A stretch of DNA of 64,000 nucleotides from assembly GCF_000003815.2 (NCBI RefSeq), contig NC_049994.1:10975736-11039735 (forward strand). The letters are read 5' to 3'. The notes under the pieces were generated by a model, which saw only the letters and a list, made by a program, of their open reading frames with translations, was not told the DNA's origin and did not search any database. Made by a program: the position numbers and the translations under genes. Positions 41,901 through 53,722 of this stretch are shown piece after piece. Position 1 is the first letter of the stretch, and every line of letters begins with the position of its first letter. This DNA comes from Branchiostoma floridae. Its lineage: Eukaryota; Chordata; Leptocardii; Amphioxiformes; Branchiostomatidae.

Positions 41901-43959
41901 GGAATGTTGTAGTGTTGATACTAAGATTATTTATGAAATTCAGGTATTATTAATACAAAAGTTTATGAAAATAACTTGTTTTATTGATTTATTACCCTTG
42001 CATATCATTTTTATGACTCAGGGTCAAACTTTGAAGACATTACTTAAAAGTAGAGACTCTCAGCTTTCTATTGATGTATAACATTATAGGGTTACTTAAA
42101 TGCAAAGTAAGTAAAAAAGAGCAAAGTAAAAGCATTTCCCATACTTTGAAGAGAATAAAAAATGCCCAGCACAGGGAGGGTATATGGGTAAAAAATTGCC
42201 AGCAGGACAAGGGTTAACTTTCTAATACAAAAATCATACTGGGGCTACGGACACTTCAGGAGTACATACACCACAGGGGTTACAGACACTGCTACAGATA
42301 CAGACACTACTGGTTAAATGTAATGATACCTTGTCCTTGTAGTATTGCAAGTTCTCAGATGATGCAGAGTCAAAGTCTCCTGTAATAAGGTCTGGAATCC
42401 AACTGTGAAAAGAGAAATACTAGTACATATTAGAGACTTTCTTTTGGGGACAAAGGTAAGACAACTAATACATGTGTTTTAACCTCCTTGCTAATACAAA
42501 CAACAAATTTGTGTCTTGACAAAGTTGTTACTTAAAATAAAGCTACTGTAAATGCAGAAATGTTCGTAGCAGTTTTATGTTTTTCCATTATAGTATAAGA
42601 CTGCAGTCTATGGCGCTACAGCGAACTTAAAACCACCGAGAACACTTGGTTTTCTCGCTACCGCGAAAGTAAATCCCCATGAACTTACAGTATTAGCTGA
42701 ATGTAGAGAGTAAAAAATTCCGTAATTTGGCCTCCTTTTTTAGGGGGTGGAAAGTAATGCTTTAATTTTCTCTCTTTTTTATAGTTTATTGTCCTTCAAA
42801 TTCTTCTACTCTTCTATAGAAGCCTTGACAAATAAAAAACATTAGCCAAAACTTCAAATATCCCTTGTTGTGTCTTTCAATCAAAGATAACTGAAATGCA
42901 AAGCACTTGGGGTTACCTTTCTCGGTTGTTTTTTGCGGTGTCCTTCAGTCTGTTCACCCCTCCATCTGTGACTGCTTTCAGAACAGCTGCCACAACAAAG
43001 GTTAAACTTGTGTCAACGAGAGATAACATTCCTTTACTGTGAAGTCCAAGTACAAGAACACAAACCCAGATGTCTATATCTACATGTATGCCAAAGGCTG
43101 AAGCATACTTAAGATAAAATGACATTCACAATGCGTATAGTAACAGAAGACCTGCTTTTGGTATCACAATGAAGCTTGTACAAGTCACCACATCTACATT
43201 AGGACAAACTGACCAATGTGACCCCTTTTTGGTAGTACCTTAGATAATTTTCTCCATTAACTGTAAATTAAACACAGTGTGGCTACTTCACAATGAGAAT
43301 CACTTCAGAATCACCATTTCATACATTTATATACCAGTTAATAACAAAATACCACATGTATATTGTGACTGTTTCAAATTCAAAGGCTTGTATTTTCAAA
43401 AACTGTTACAGTAGCAACAAGGAATGCAGCATAAAATGTGGTCAACAAACTGTGGTTGATATTCACCAATGCCTAGAATATGTTACAGTAGATCAACCAT
43501 TACCTTTCTCCCACAGCACAGTGAGGACACCTAGTGACTGGGGTTGGTTCAGCACGATGAGGGCAATTCTTACACCTGACAAAAAATCATCAAGTTTGTT
43601 ATCATACAGACACAGATGATACGAAGAAAGCTGTTCAATCATCCATAGAAAACTGAAAACCATATCACACATCTTACACACTGAAAATTATTCACAGAGG
43701 ATGGGAATTGAGAAGACAAAAGTGCCTTTATCACCTGTATGTTTTGTTCCTGTACTTTTTCAACAACAAGTTGACGTTTTCTTTTGGTTTGATTATTTGT
43801 TGTATTGCTGAACATGAGGAAACAAGTACACAACATATACATGTACCTTCTTTTGCCAGAAAATGTTAAGTCTATAAGTGTAGAAACTGTACCTTTATTT
43901 TGGGTATCCAAACATGCCAGGGGTGTCAGCTCAGTAACTGTTGGACTGGCAGAACTCAT
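38852..43959 (-). CDS. TPK1: Thiamin pyrophosphokinase
   Basis: Eight exons with consistent phases give a complete 254-aa protein (human TPK1 has 243). The enzyme transfers pyrophosphate from ATP to thiamin to make thiamin diphosphate in the cytosol, acting as a homodimer. N-terminal catalytic domain: [14 protein letters not shown] (residues about 54-61), GDFDS with acidic D79 and D81 for magnesium/ATP, and [12 protein letters not shown] (101-112), all as in the family. C-terminal thiamin-binding beta domain: GLKWNL, STSNTF and LLWTM. Start Met at 43959 begins [14 protein letters not shown], slightly longer than the human N-terminus. No lesion is seen. Gene is convergent with CADM. A partial exon 5 copy lies in intron 1. 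Confidence 0.95.
39045..39205 (+). repeat. SINE-body fragment
   Basis: Contains AGGTCCAGTGTTTGGGGAGA and CACATTAAAGAACCCACCAC, then GAAAAAGAGTAGAGGCTTG. This is the conserved body of a common invertebrate SINE type, related to the copy at 1.2-1.4 kb. Confidence 0.55.
39496..39706. mobile_element. TACTGTAAATGCA MITE, copy 4
   Basis: About 211 bp in TPK1 intron 7. Starts TACTGTAAATGCATTTAAGT and ends TTCTGCATTTACAGT (terminal base mutated). The interior has GACTGCAGTCTCATA and GTTCGCGGTGAAGTGG, in the orientation of copy 1. Confidence 0.8.
39726..39837 (-). CDS. TPK1: TPK1 exon 7
   Basis: [20 protein letters not shown] and then TTTGLKWNL, the thiamin-binding beta domain. The adjacent MITE ends about 20 bp past the donor. 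Confidence 0.96.
40372..40518 (-). CDS. TPK1: TPK1 exon 6
   Basis: 49 codons. [20 protein letters not shown] corresponds to the family's [20 protein letters not shown]. Acceptor TTCCAG, donor GTAAGT. Confidence 0.96.
40999..41094 (-). CDS. TPK1: TPK1 exon 5
   Basis: 32 codons, phase 0-0. Encodes [20 protein letters not shown] and ends RIQEQNMQ. Near-identical family motif TPDQDxTDFTKC. Donor GTGATA. Confidence 0.96.
41165..41264. other. Assembly gap (100 N)
   Basis: In the TPK1 intron between exons 4 and 5. Confidence 0.99.
41265..42329 (-). other. TPK1 intron 4, remaining part
   Basis: No exon or recognisable element. AT-rich. Confidence 0.5.
42330..42402 (-). CDS. TPK1: TPK1 exon 4
   Basis: Encodes [20 protein letters not shown]. 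Contains the two acidic catalytic residues of GDFDS. Acceptor TTCACAG, donor GTATCA. Confidence 0.95.
42544..42692. mobile_element. TACTGTAAATGCA MITE, copy 5 (internally deleted)
   Basis: 149 bp in TPK1 intron 3. Starts TACTGTAAATGCAGAAATGT and ends GAACTTACAGTA. Retains GACTGCAGTCTATGGCGCTA, but part of the left arm is missing relative to copy 2. Confidence 0.75.
42917..42986 (-). CDS. TPK1: TPK1 exon 3
   Basis: Encodes [18 protein letters not shown], the family ADGGANRLYD motif. Acceptor GTGGCAG, donor GTAACC, phase 2 end. Confidence 0.94.
43504..43575 (-). CDS. TPK1: TPK1 exon 2
   Basis: Acceptor TGTCAG, donor GTAATG, phase 1-1. Encodes [20 protein letters not shown], matching the family's LVILNQP strand. 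Confidence 0.93.
43684..43783 (-). pseudogene. TPK1: Partial duplicate of TPK1 exon 5 in intron 1
   Basis: Copies about 48 nt of the exon 5 end plus about 50 bp of the following intron. On the minus strand it reads [12 protein letters not shown] followed by a GTGATA donor, against [12 protein letters not shown] in the real exon. The first half of the exon (the TPDQDxTDFTKC part) and its acceptor are absent, so it cannot replace the exon. Confidence 0.8.
43893..43959 (-). CDS. TPK1: TPK1 exon 1
   Basis: ATG start, [20 protein letters not shown]. Donor GTACAG, phase 1. The N-terminus is poorly conserved in the family, so the start is the least certain part of the gene. Confidence 0.75.
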
Positions 43960-45780
43960 GGTTCTCTTTCAAAGAGCTGTGAAGATTTTCCTTGACTCTA
44001 TCAGGGCAGAAAACTAAATTAGAAAATATATACATGTACATACTTTTCTATGAATGAAACACTACTCTGGGTCTGCATGGATTTCTATACTTCAGGGGCA
44101 TAAATTACAGGACTGTATGAATATTGTACTTCTGCTCATTTGAAATAGGCAGGGTTCTAAATTCATTTTTGGGAATAGATGTACTGGTGCACCAGACCTA
44201 CATATAGCAAACGCTGGAGAAAGTTCTAATGCAAAACATAAGCAGAATGTCAGCAAACCATAACTAAATACCTTACTTGCTTCTCTTCTTGAATACGAAA
44301 TTCTATAACTATGCAAACATTTCAATATCTTAAACTAGCAATACAAGAAAGGTTTCATTTTTTTTGTGTGACACATGTCAAGAATATGCCGAGTACTATT
44401 ATATGTAACCCTACACAAATGACATTTGCATGTTTAATTCCTTGAATTTATGAAAGTATGTAACGTTAGTGGGTTGTCTCGTATTGAGCAAGAAGCTTTC
44501 TTAGGACCCCCATGGAGGCTCTGGGTGTGTTTGGATTTTTTTCATCACAAATTCAAACTGCTGTATGACTGCTATATGTTGTCTTTTTGTTCTTCTGTAC
44601 ATGCTCATTAGCCACAAAAAATAGAACACCAAAAAATATACAAAAACGAGCAAAAGATGATGTACAGAAGAAGACAAAGCAGCTGAGTGTTGCATACATC
44701 TGATTGGAGTCACCTGACACCTACACTTATGTGCTCACCTGGTGATGTCATCACCTGGCAGAACTGGTTGGACCACTCACAACACCTGAAAAGGCAACAC
44801 CCTGTAAGGCATGTAGACACCTTTTGACCTCACTGTGTCTCATTAGTGGCCTTCTATACAAAAACAAACCTGCCGACGTAGCTACTGTAATTTTCAATTG
44901 CCTGTGTATGAGAACTTTACCCTTAGTAACCGTTACATAAAAGATATGTGAAGAGATACCAACAATGATGGGACATCCTGCTAATGCTGGCATTATGGAT
45001 ACTGTAGTTCAACGACAGTTCCAAACTGTTCGAGGGAAAATCCTTTATTATCTTTCATTTAATACCGTCTTTTTTTAGTACCGAGTTTAACTGCGATGCT
45101 ACTACTACAGTACTAGTCAATTAGTGATACTCGACAAATGCAGGTCAAAGTTTGATGCATCATCATTTTTGAAACGATATAACGTTAGACAGATTGAAAA
45201 GGATACTACGAATACATCATGTGGTAACGTTATCTGGATACGAGTTTTCAGGTTACGGTTTTCAATACATGTATTTATCTGACCACCTGTTAACGGAGAA
45301 ACCGCTCAGTATCGAAATTTATTGACTAAAACCCCAAAACCAGGAGGTTTTCGCCCCTCCCCTTTGCAAAGCAAACCCGACATTATGCGAGTTTGCACGA
45401 CGATCTAGGCGGCTAAATCACTACCAAGATCAACCGGGACAACAAAAACTATTATTTTTTTCCATATTTCATTAGAATTATTGTCAATAAAAGAGAAAAT
45501 TGCTAGAAATCGGGAGTTATTGAACACTATGACACACCTTCCCGCGCCATGTCTGTTTGACCCCTGACACGGAAAAAATCAGCCAATCGTGGCTCGAATT
45601 TTTCTGATCTCAGTCCCAAGGTCTCATTCTAAATCCTATAATTTTTGACTACATATTAAAAAATAACCCTAATACATAAAATCAGTACATTACAGAACGT
45701 TATGAGTTTTATTCACTGTTGTGTAAAAATGTTCAACTTATCATAGTTTATTGTTAAGTCGGATAAACCATGATATGCTG
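43960..45780. other. Intergenic region upstream of TPK1
   Basis: Presumably contains the TPK1 promoter and 5' UTR, but no specific signal stands out. Short ORFs here have no recognisable similarity. A fragment at 44150-44210 (GGGTTCTAAATTCATTTTTGG and CTGGTGCACCAG) may be a remnant of the CAGGG-ended family. Confidence 0.4.
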
Positions 45781-45795
45781 GGAACGACACTAGTC

Positions 45796-45840
45796 CCGCC
45801 CCTACAGGTTTGATTGACGTGTTTGATTGACAGGTAGGCG
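45796..45840 (+). promoter_or_regulatory. Duplicated PBX/MEIS-like sites upstream of signal-peptide exon
   Basis: TTTGATTGAC occurs at 45809-45818 and 45822-45831. The second copy extends to TGATTGACAG, the known composite PBX-MEIS site. A GC box (CCCGCCCC, about 45796) and GTAGGCGTGG flank them. They lie 110-150 bp upstream of the ATG. Confidence 0.45.
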
Positions 45841-45952
45841 TGGCCATTCTCTGTGTGTATTGATGCGAAACACTTTACAAGTAAGACGCGGTAGTGGAGG
45901 AAAGGTGTCTGTGTTCTTCCGTGGTTTCCGTCAGCTTTTCTCAACGGCAACC

Positions 45953-46007
45953 ATGCAAGGAGCCGTGTGGCTACTCTTAGCCGGTTTTACAGCGGTTGCT
46001 AGTGCAC
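45953..46007 (+). CDS. First exon of an unidentified secreted or membrane protein (signal peptide)
   Basis: CAACCATGC start context. MQGAVWLLLAGFTAVASA is a textbook signal peptide. Donor GTAAGT after one base of the next codon (phase 1), the same design as CADM exon 1. No matching downstream exon was found in the remaining 18 kb of the window, so either intron 1 is very long or the following exons were missed. A second Ig-superfamily gene is a guess based only on exon design. Confidence 0.6.
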
Positions 46008-49000
46008 GTAAGTTGGTTTTGACCTTGTTTTTGAGAGTATTGGAGGGTTTTTGTGGCAGGCGGTATCAGCTGGTGTTAGACTAGGGAGGTCCGACTCAGT
46101 GAAGCGCTTTCAACCATGAAAAGTCGCTACACCCTTAGGCAATGTATTTTGAAATCTTTCTTTTAAGATTATTTTCCATTGCAACATTTTCTTCTTTGAA
46201 TTAATTCTTAACGACAAATTTTGTAGAGAATTGGAACGTGATCCTGCACTAAATGGTTCATGTATTATTTTGAAATTCAATATCTCACCGGCTCTTTGGG
46301 CCTGTTTCCAAAAACACGTTGTCTACCGTTTCAGTCTTGTGATTTCAACCCGCGACACCGGATAGGATTTTATCGAATATCGCGGAAAATTCCACACGGC
46401 GGCAGATTTTCTGACGCACAGGGCAGTTTTGCTTGATTATAATGGCAGAATTTGGACGCATGCCTGCGCATTTGGGCTTGGAATTTAGTGTAGTTTACAT
46501 GTTTTGAGTTGAAAGCGCCACAAACTGGACGGGTCCATCATTCAAGGGGTAAAAAAGTAACAACAGGCTTAAATTTTTAAGGGATTTGTGTAATAGTCTG
46601 GAAATTTTCATCATAAAATACGTTTATAAGCTTATTGTAATGTGTCTCAAAAAAATTAAAGAGTCTTGCGCAATCAAAGTTAAGAAACACATCAAGTGAC
46701 AGCAGCACCCACCCTGTATGGTTTGGTATAATCCGTTCTCAGGTAATTAGGTGTGGTGGTGCAAGACAATTGCATCTTTTCACTAAGAAACAGCTTAGTT
46801 TGAATCCATCCTGAGATAATCTCCAATACTTATGTATGGGCCATGCATACTAAACAACAGTTCCAAAAGCATAGACTATTTGTGTTGATTTTGAAGTGTT
46901 AAAATTCAGCACAGGTAAAGGTGTACACCTGAGTTGAAACAGATATTTACTTTCAAGACATCTAAAAAGGAATCTGCATCCTTTGTAAACTCAAGACCAC
47001 TGCAAACATTCTGTACCACCGGCATACAGTTGTATTTATAACCTAGTGGTGTTCAGGTGTGTTTTAAAGGCCACTTTTTGGAAAGTTGCGACAAGGTTTT
47101 CTCAGTCGTAACTGTTAGGAAAAAATGGCGGCCACAGTTGACTCATCCACCTGGTTATTATGCAAATCCACGACCCATCCTGTTGTACCATTGTGTACCT
47201 CCTGGCATGGGGAGATTAGACATACCTGGGGGCAGCCACCCTTTTGTAGCGGGGTCCAATTACGCTTGCAAACGAGATGCCAGGTTTACTGGTAAACACC
47301 TGATAGTCTGAGACATCGCTGTATCATGTTTTCAGTCCCACCTTGGGGTAAATTCTTGTGATCTAGTGAAAGGACTGTTGCCTTAACTTTCTACTGTATT
47401 TTACCTAAATGAAATACTAGTAGAACTACCTGAAACACCTGAATACTAGTAGTGTGCTTAACTTTTCAAACCTTCTTCAGATGTTACTATATGGGTAGCC
47501 ATACTAGTAAACCAATTCTATAATGTTTTTTCTGTCAGACAAATCTTATAACAACACTTAGTTGACTACTTTCATACATGATACTATTTTCTATTTAGAT
47601 GAACTCTGTTATCCTTTCTACCTGAAATACCTGAAAACTTTTCACCCATGTTTCAAACCTTCTTGGTCAGAGAGGGTATAAAGACAGAGTAAATCCATTC
47701 AATAATGTTTTTCCTGTCAGTGCAGTTTTATAACAACACTGTAAACTAATCTTGCTTGGGTCCTTTACTGACTGATTTGCATTTATCCCAGGATATTCAC
47801 CTAAGAAAACAGAAGTAAATATCACGACATCATCAGTAGTCAACTACTGTATTTGTATTCATGTCACATTCTCTGCTTAATAAATCATATTCATACTTTT
47901 TGTCAAAATTGTAATTCCCAATAAAAATGCAGTGTAATGAAAAGGTTTATTGGTAGCATGCTTGAACGAGTATAGGCTATTTGTATATATTTACCAGTAC
48001 CTTATGGTAACAATACCTATTTTAAAGTATACACATGTATTAGTTTTGCTGAGCCAAAACAAAAACCTAAAAACTTTCAAATTTGAGAGTGAAAATCATC
48101 AGTCAGTAGAACTTAGAAACTTAGATATACCTTGAGTAGATCATTACTAACGTTTCCTTAATTAGGACAAGAGACACACATGAATGACAAATAGGATGTT
48201 TTCACAAAATACTTTTTAATGCAAACTCACGAAGGTACAGCTTCGTAAACATTGTCTTTTCCCAATGGAGCTTTCATCTACATATTTCTGCTTTTACACA
48301 CAAGCTATAGATACCATTTTTGCATTTATATGCTTTTGATACAAGATTGCAAGGAACTGACAAAAAAAAAAAAGTCATGTAGGAAGGTCGTGTTTACAAA
48401 GGTAATGACTCTTAAGAAAGTGAAGAACCTTGAACAAGTTTGCTTGTAACATGGTTGGATGGTTGGGAGCTATGGTGGCAGAAACAGAGTATCAGCTTAC
48501 ATCTCATACATGTTACCTTGCAGGTAAAGGACAAGGGTGGGGGGTGTCGTTCCCCTGGGAAATTTCTAGATTTGAAAATGCAATTTTCAACATTTAAGGG
48601 GCAACTGAATTTCAAGGCTTTATCTGAAATTTGCTAAACTTTTGTGGCACTGTTTACAACCTGATAAAAATGTAATAAAGTTTTGATATTCATCTTTGTC
48701 CAGGGATAGAAGGACAGGTTCTTGAGAGAGCTCTGAGTGTTGTACTCAATGATAGTCCAGTATACAAAGAGAGATAGATCACTTGTACTTAATACATTAA
48801 TACGTATCCTACCCCCACAGCCATTTCATAGTTTGGGAACATTGCCCTATTTGTATCCAGTTCCCGAATCATTCAGAGTGATAATGTTTCCCTAATGGAT
48901 TAATTCATTAGTACTGTGAGCTAGTCAAGGCAAAATTGATTCCGTTGGCGTAAAACGTATGAGAACACATGGTCTGTATATAAACATTGATGATTTAGAA

Positions 49001-50949
49001 TACACCCTGTGGAAAAGAATGTACATGTAGCTTTGAGAAATACTCCTGAAGCAAAAATTAGTGGAAATACTGTGTAAGCATTGCCACTAGCACCAGACAC
49101 GTGCAGACCATATGGTAAAGCTTTATCAGAAAAGGTTTTCATTGGTTTACCATGTTTCAGTAGAACTAACGTTACATGTAGTTAATTTGGCAAGATTAAG
49201 AAGAATTGGGCATGAGAAAAATAAGATTTGAGTAACAAAACTTGTAATCAATGTTGCACACATGGTTTAGTTATCCATTATGATATAAACAAGAGCAAGC
49301 GTTACTGTAACACACCCACACATCACCCTCTCAAGTAAACAACCACATTCAAGTCTGTTCAACAAAAAAACCCACTCAAACACTTTCTATCCTTACAACT
49401 CCAAGTCATTTGACCCATCTCTGCTTTTCAGCAAAACCTGTGTGTTGTTTGACAATTAGGTGTTGGCTAACAATGTGGGCTTGTTAATCGGTGAGTTCAG
49501 CCTATAGAAGGAGTGGTGCACTGATACTCAGGCCATGTTTGTGTTGAGTGTTGGGGTGTGGTATTCCAAGCTGCCAGTCCTGGAGATAATGTCCTTTTAA
49601 TAGCTACATGAACATACTCAAGTTCACATAAGAGACCGCGTTGGGAGTAAAACATTGGACCACAACCAAGCAGACGATGTTCAAAACAACATGGTCAAGC
49701 AAATCATCACTATCGGGAAATGCTTCAAGCCTTACGCACATTTCTTCTTCAGGAAGGAGGCTTTTATCAGAGTTTATTTACTACCCCATTAAACTTTATT
49801 GACTAGGAAGTCTATAAAACTGCTTGGGGGTGAATTATGTTGTTTTCTTGACCAACAAGTAATCATTAGCACAGCCATAGAATAGGAAAGGAAATTCTAA
49901 ATATTACAAGACGTAATTCAACAAATGCAAGACTGTTAATGTCTTTAATAGCAAGTCTAGAAATCTCTGATGGTGTAATGTCTGTAGAAAATATTAAAAA
50001 GTGAAAATTACAGAGATTTGAATCACAGTGTACCTGGCAGCATCAATGTACAAGCTAGTTTACTTGGTCTATAAATTACAGTTGACTCCAGACCATTCAG
50101 CATATGGTTGTGATAATGTTGTCTTGATAAACATACTTTGTAAAGAAACTCGGGTCAAAAAGTCACATTTTATGTCATTATGGCTTCAAAGGTTAGAAAA
50201 AACATTTTCTGCTGGTATGTGTACAACTACACTGATGGCCTCGAACTTTATGCATTATACACCATGGGTATAAGCCCCCTGTAATATATGTAGTACTTGG
50301 TCATAAAAGTACTACTACTACTGTCAGTCAGTCTATATCAAATAGTCAAATATCAGTACCATATGAATTTACTTATTGTACAGAAACCAACAGAGACCAA
50401 CTTTTCTTATCAGTTATCTATCGACAAATTAGAAACAGATAAAAACAGCTAACATCCATACAGTTCAAACTGTTCAACCATACTAATTATGATAGTTACA
50501 AAAACAATGATGTTCTTTCTAGTATGTTAATGGATGTCTAGTAGTTTGAAACAGAGTCGAGATTTGAGAGGTTTGAAAACTTGTCCACTTGTGTTAAGGA
50601 GTATTTAACCTATCTTCTGGGACTCCATATGTGGTGTACAACTAGTAACACACCTCCACATGGGGGTGATTGGGGTGGTGTGGTTACAAATCATCTGGGA
50701 TTAGGCCACAGCAGCTTAATCAGTTGTTTCTTGGAGAGTTTTAGGAAAAAAATGAAACATTATGATGAAGTAGAAACAAGAATTGTCAAAAGAATAAAAC
50801 CATGCATACAACAGTAAGTTCATAGCAGATTTACCACAGGCATTGTATAATTGAGTACAAATTAGCTGTGTAAAAGAATTCTCGTATATTGTAACAACCT
50901 GAGGAAATTATGTTCGGATCGTATAATGTTGTCCTTGTCTATATGATAC

Positions 50950-50971
50950 GTGTGTGTGTGTGTGTGTGTGT
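50950..50971. repeat. (GT)n microsatellite
   Basis: About ten GT units in AT-rich sequence. Confidence 0.9.
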
Positions 50972-53077
50972 ATTTCAACATATGGAATCTGCTTACATTT
51001 GACATTTTGAGCGAATTTAAGTTCACAAAAATAGTTGTAACCAAGAAACACAATGGTCAATGTTTCAAAGTTTGGCCCATTCCTTAAGCTGTTCTTTCAA
51101 TTAATGCATGCTGTGTCACAAGTACCTGGTAATGCGATAAATCTGTTCCGTGCAGTTGTCCACTGCAGTTCAATGAACCCCTTGGTCAGCAACCCAACAT
51201 TTACTGAAGAAGGAAGCAGTAAGAATTTTGACATCTACTAGTGCTACACCAATGAATAATGCTTTTTCAATGAAAGTGGGGAAGAGGGCTTAGTAATAGT
51301 ATACTCATGCAGTAGGGACTGAACAGAAAATTTCATGGGATGTGTAAAATATCTCTGACATTACGTCAATGAAGATTATACACCCAGGTCAGGTGACACT
51401 TGATAGAATAGTTACTTAAGCAGCTGGGTATGTCAGATGTTTTAGATAATTAAACAGCATTCCCTGTCTTTCATTAGTGACTGATCTCTTTTAGCCCTTA
51501 TCACATATACAATGTTTATGTGTGTGCTTCATATTCCTGAAAGATATATTGATATAACAGACCAACAGGTGTGATAAAATGGCTTCCTAACGATAATACA
51601 TGTATGTTATATCCATTAGTATTGATTAGGGTATAGTCTGACTCTCACAACTTTTATATACTGCAATAGCAATCTATGGTCCGTAACAACTCTGGTAATT
51701 ATTTCATTATTTCAGCTGGCATACACAAACAGTCTGAATTTGTTGACTGCATACATTTATGTGAAATTTGATGTTATCATTGATTTAAGAGCAGCGGGTT
51801 ACAAGACAGCGTAGGTCAAGATATTCTTCTTTTTTTCTTTCTTATATTGAACCAACGACACTTCATATCCTTGGATGAACTGAGCAGACTTGTTTTCTGA
51901 ATTGTTTTAGTTGTTGTTGTTTTTTCAAAAGATACAGTCGTCACCACAAGGTCTTCCTGACCCCTGATTCACACAAGAATGCTATTGTCCCCCGCAACGC
52001 CCTCGGGTAACGTCCGTTAAGGCAGTTTGAGCTGGTTGTACCAGGTACGACCTCCGGTGCGGAACACAAAGAGGTTCCAAAACAACAAGTCATTAATTAT
52101 GCATACCCGGCACAGGTGTTGTCACGCCAGTGGCTTGCATAAATCCCCCGTCACTTAGTCAGCGAGGTTTGGACATTTGTTGGTTGCTGAATTTAAATTC
52201 GCATGAGACTCAAGCATATTATTCACCTTAAAATCTACCCTATCTTATTGGACGGGGCTTGTGGACTTTCCAACATCGGCTGATCTCTAAAAATCATGCG
52301 GTGATGGAGAGAACACCGAATGTATTACTGCTGAAAATGTCATTTAGAACTCACAGACGTGCCAACCGATCAATTTTCCTGCCTTCTGACGGCCTTAAGC
52401 ACACTGTTGAGAGATGTGCAGGGAGTCTGTTAACTACTATTGTGGATGAAACTTATACGTAATACCTTTGTACAACAGAAGAGCACATGCTGTATCATCA
52501 CAAAAAAAGTGTTTTCATAACCCATTCATTCGTTAACTTCATCAGACAAACAGACAGGTAAAGTTTCAAACCAAACCTTTTTGCCAGAATTTTGGCACAA
52601 TGGAAGAGCAAAATCAATTTACAAAATCAATAATTTCTTTCAAAACCAAATAAAGTTTAACGAAAAAGACAGCTGGGTATATTTCTCAACTTAGTCTTTT
52701 GTATGTGTGCAATAGTGGCAACCTACCTAGTACTATTAAAACAGTCAGTAATGCTTTTTAGACTGTTTTCAATATTCACTCTCAATCATAACAATTCAGA
52801 AATGTGAGTACTGGTAAGTACATGGTCCTCAAATTAATTTCTTTAATTTCAGTCTATCGGAAAAGTGACCTGGGGCATAATCCTGATTCTTAATTCTGTG
52901 ACTTAACAGCTACGGTAACTGTAGAAAAGCTACTCCACCTACAGTAATTTGATACTAGTAAAACAAGATCTGTGCATCAGTAAACATTTCCACAGCTATT
53001 TCACAAACACAACAATTGTTTGGTCAGGTTGAGCCTTATGCTTGACCTAATTTTTACCCCTGGGAAGGAGTCTGCCG

Positions 53078-53112
53078 AAACACCTCAAACGACCTCAAAC
53101 AACCTCAAACGG
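53078..53112. repeat. Short ACCTCAAAC tandem repeat
   Basis: Three to four imperfect units: ACCTCAAACG, ACCTCAAACA, ACCTCAAACG. Confidence 0.8.
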
Positions 53113-53467
53113 CTCTAATATGCAGTGTACATGGGGCAACAACCTTGTGGGGTGCTCTGGATATACTTTTTTTCTGCATTTATGAATGTAAAAAAATGAA
53201 GCAAGTCCTAATTATTTACCAGTTATTGGAGTTAGTCAGTCGATTTCAAGATCGAAGCAATTTGATTTTGAGGCTGAAAAAAACAGCTAAATCTTTTAAT
53301 GACAATTTTTGTCCGTCACAGGGGACAGAATGGACAAAGTTCCGTCAAAGGACAGAAAGACGGATGCTGTCTAGAACCCCGGTCTAACTGTAATGTAACC
53401 GAAAAGGTGGAACGTTCATAAAGGTTTTGAAGCAGTTTAAGAGGGAAGGAAGATGAAAATGGTATCT

Positions 53468-53722
53468 TCAAAAACTAGTGCCCGATTCTGGCAAGTGTCC
53501 TCCCCTGAATTTAACACCATCAAGTTCAAATTCATTGGGGGAAAGGGCAGACATATCTATGGATAATCTTACATCATCTGTGGTTTCATCTGTTAGAGAA
53601 ATATCGTCAACTGACACGGCACTGTAACCAGAGCGCCATGTCGTTGGCATTGGTTCACTAATGATATCTATAGCTTGAACCTTTCTCCATATACAGTCTT
53701 GGCCTCCAATAGCTATGGCATA
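53468..53722 (-). CDS. Unrecognised exon-like reading frame (84 codons)
   Basis: Open from just after an in-frame TAG, which can double as an acceptor (CTACTATAG), to a stop. An ATG is present at 53650. The translation includes GGQDCIWRKVQAIDIISEP, TTWRSGYSAVSVDDISLTDE and LSPNEFELDGVKFRGGHLPE. The balanced composition looks more protein-like than neighbouring ORFs. I recognise no family. It may be a terminal exon of an antisense gene or a decayed mobile-element gene. Confidence 0.3.
   Translation of the reverse strand, partial: YAIAIGGQDCIWRKVQAIDIISEPMPTTWRSGYSAVSVDDISLTDETTDDVRLSIDMSALSPNEFELDGVKFRGGHLPESGTSF

Larger units (their letters stand above)
46008..53467 (+). other. Presumed intron or intergenic DNA
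   Basis: No exon with recognisable protein similarity. Contains a (GT)n run at about 50950-50971 and a locally GC-richer, homeobox-motif-bearing patch at about 51960-52260. The rest is AT-rich. Confidence 0.45.
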
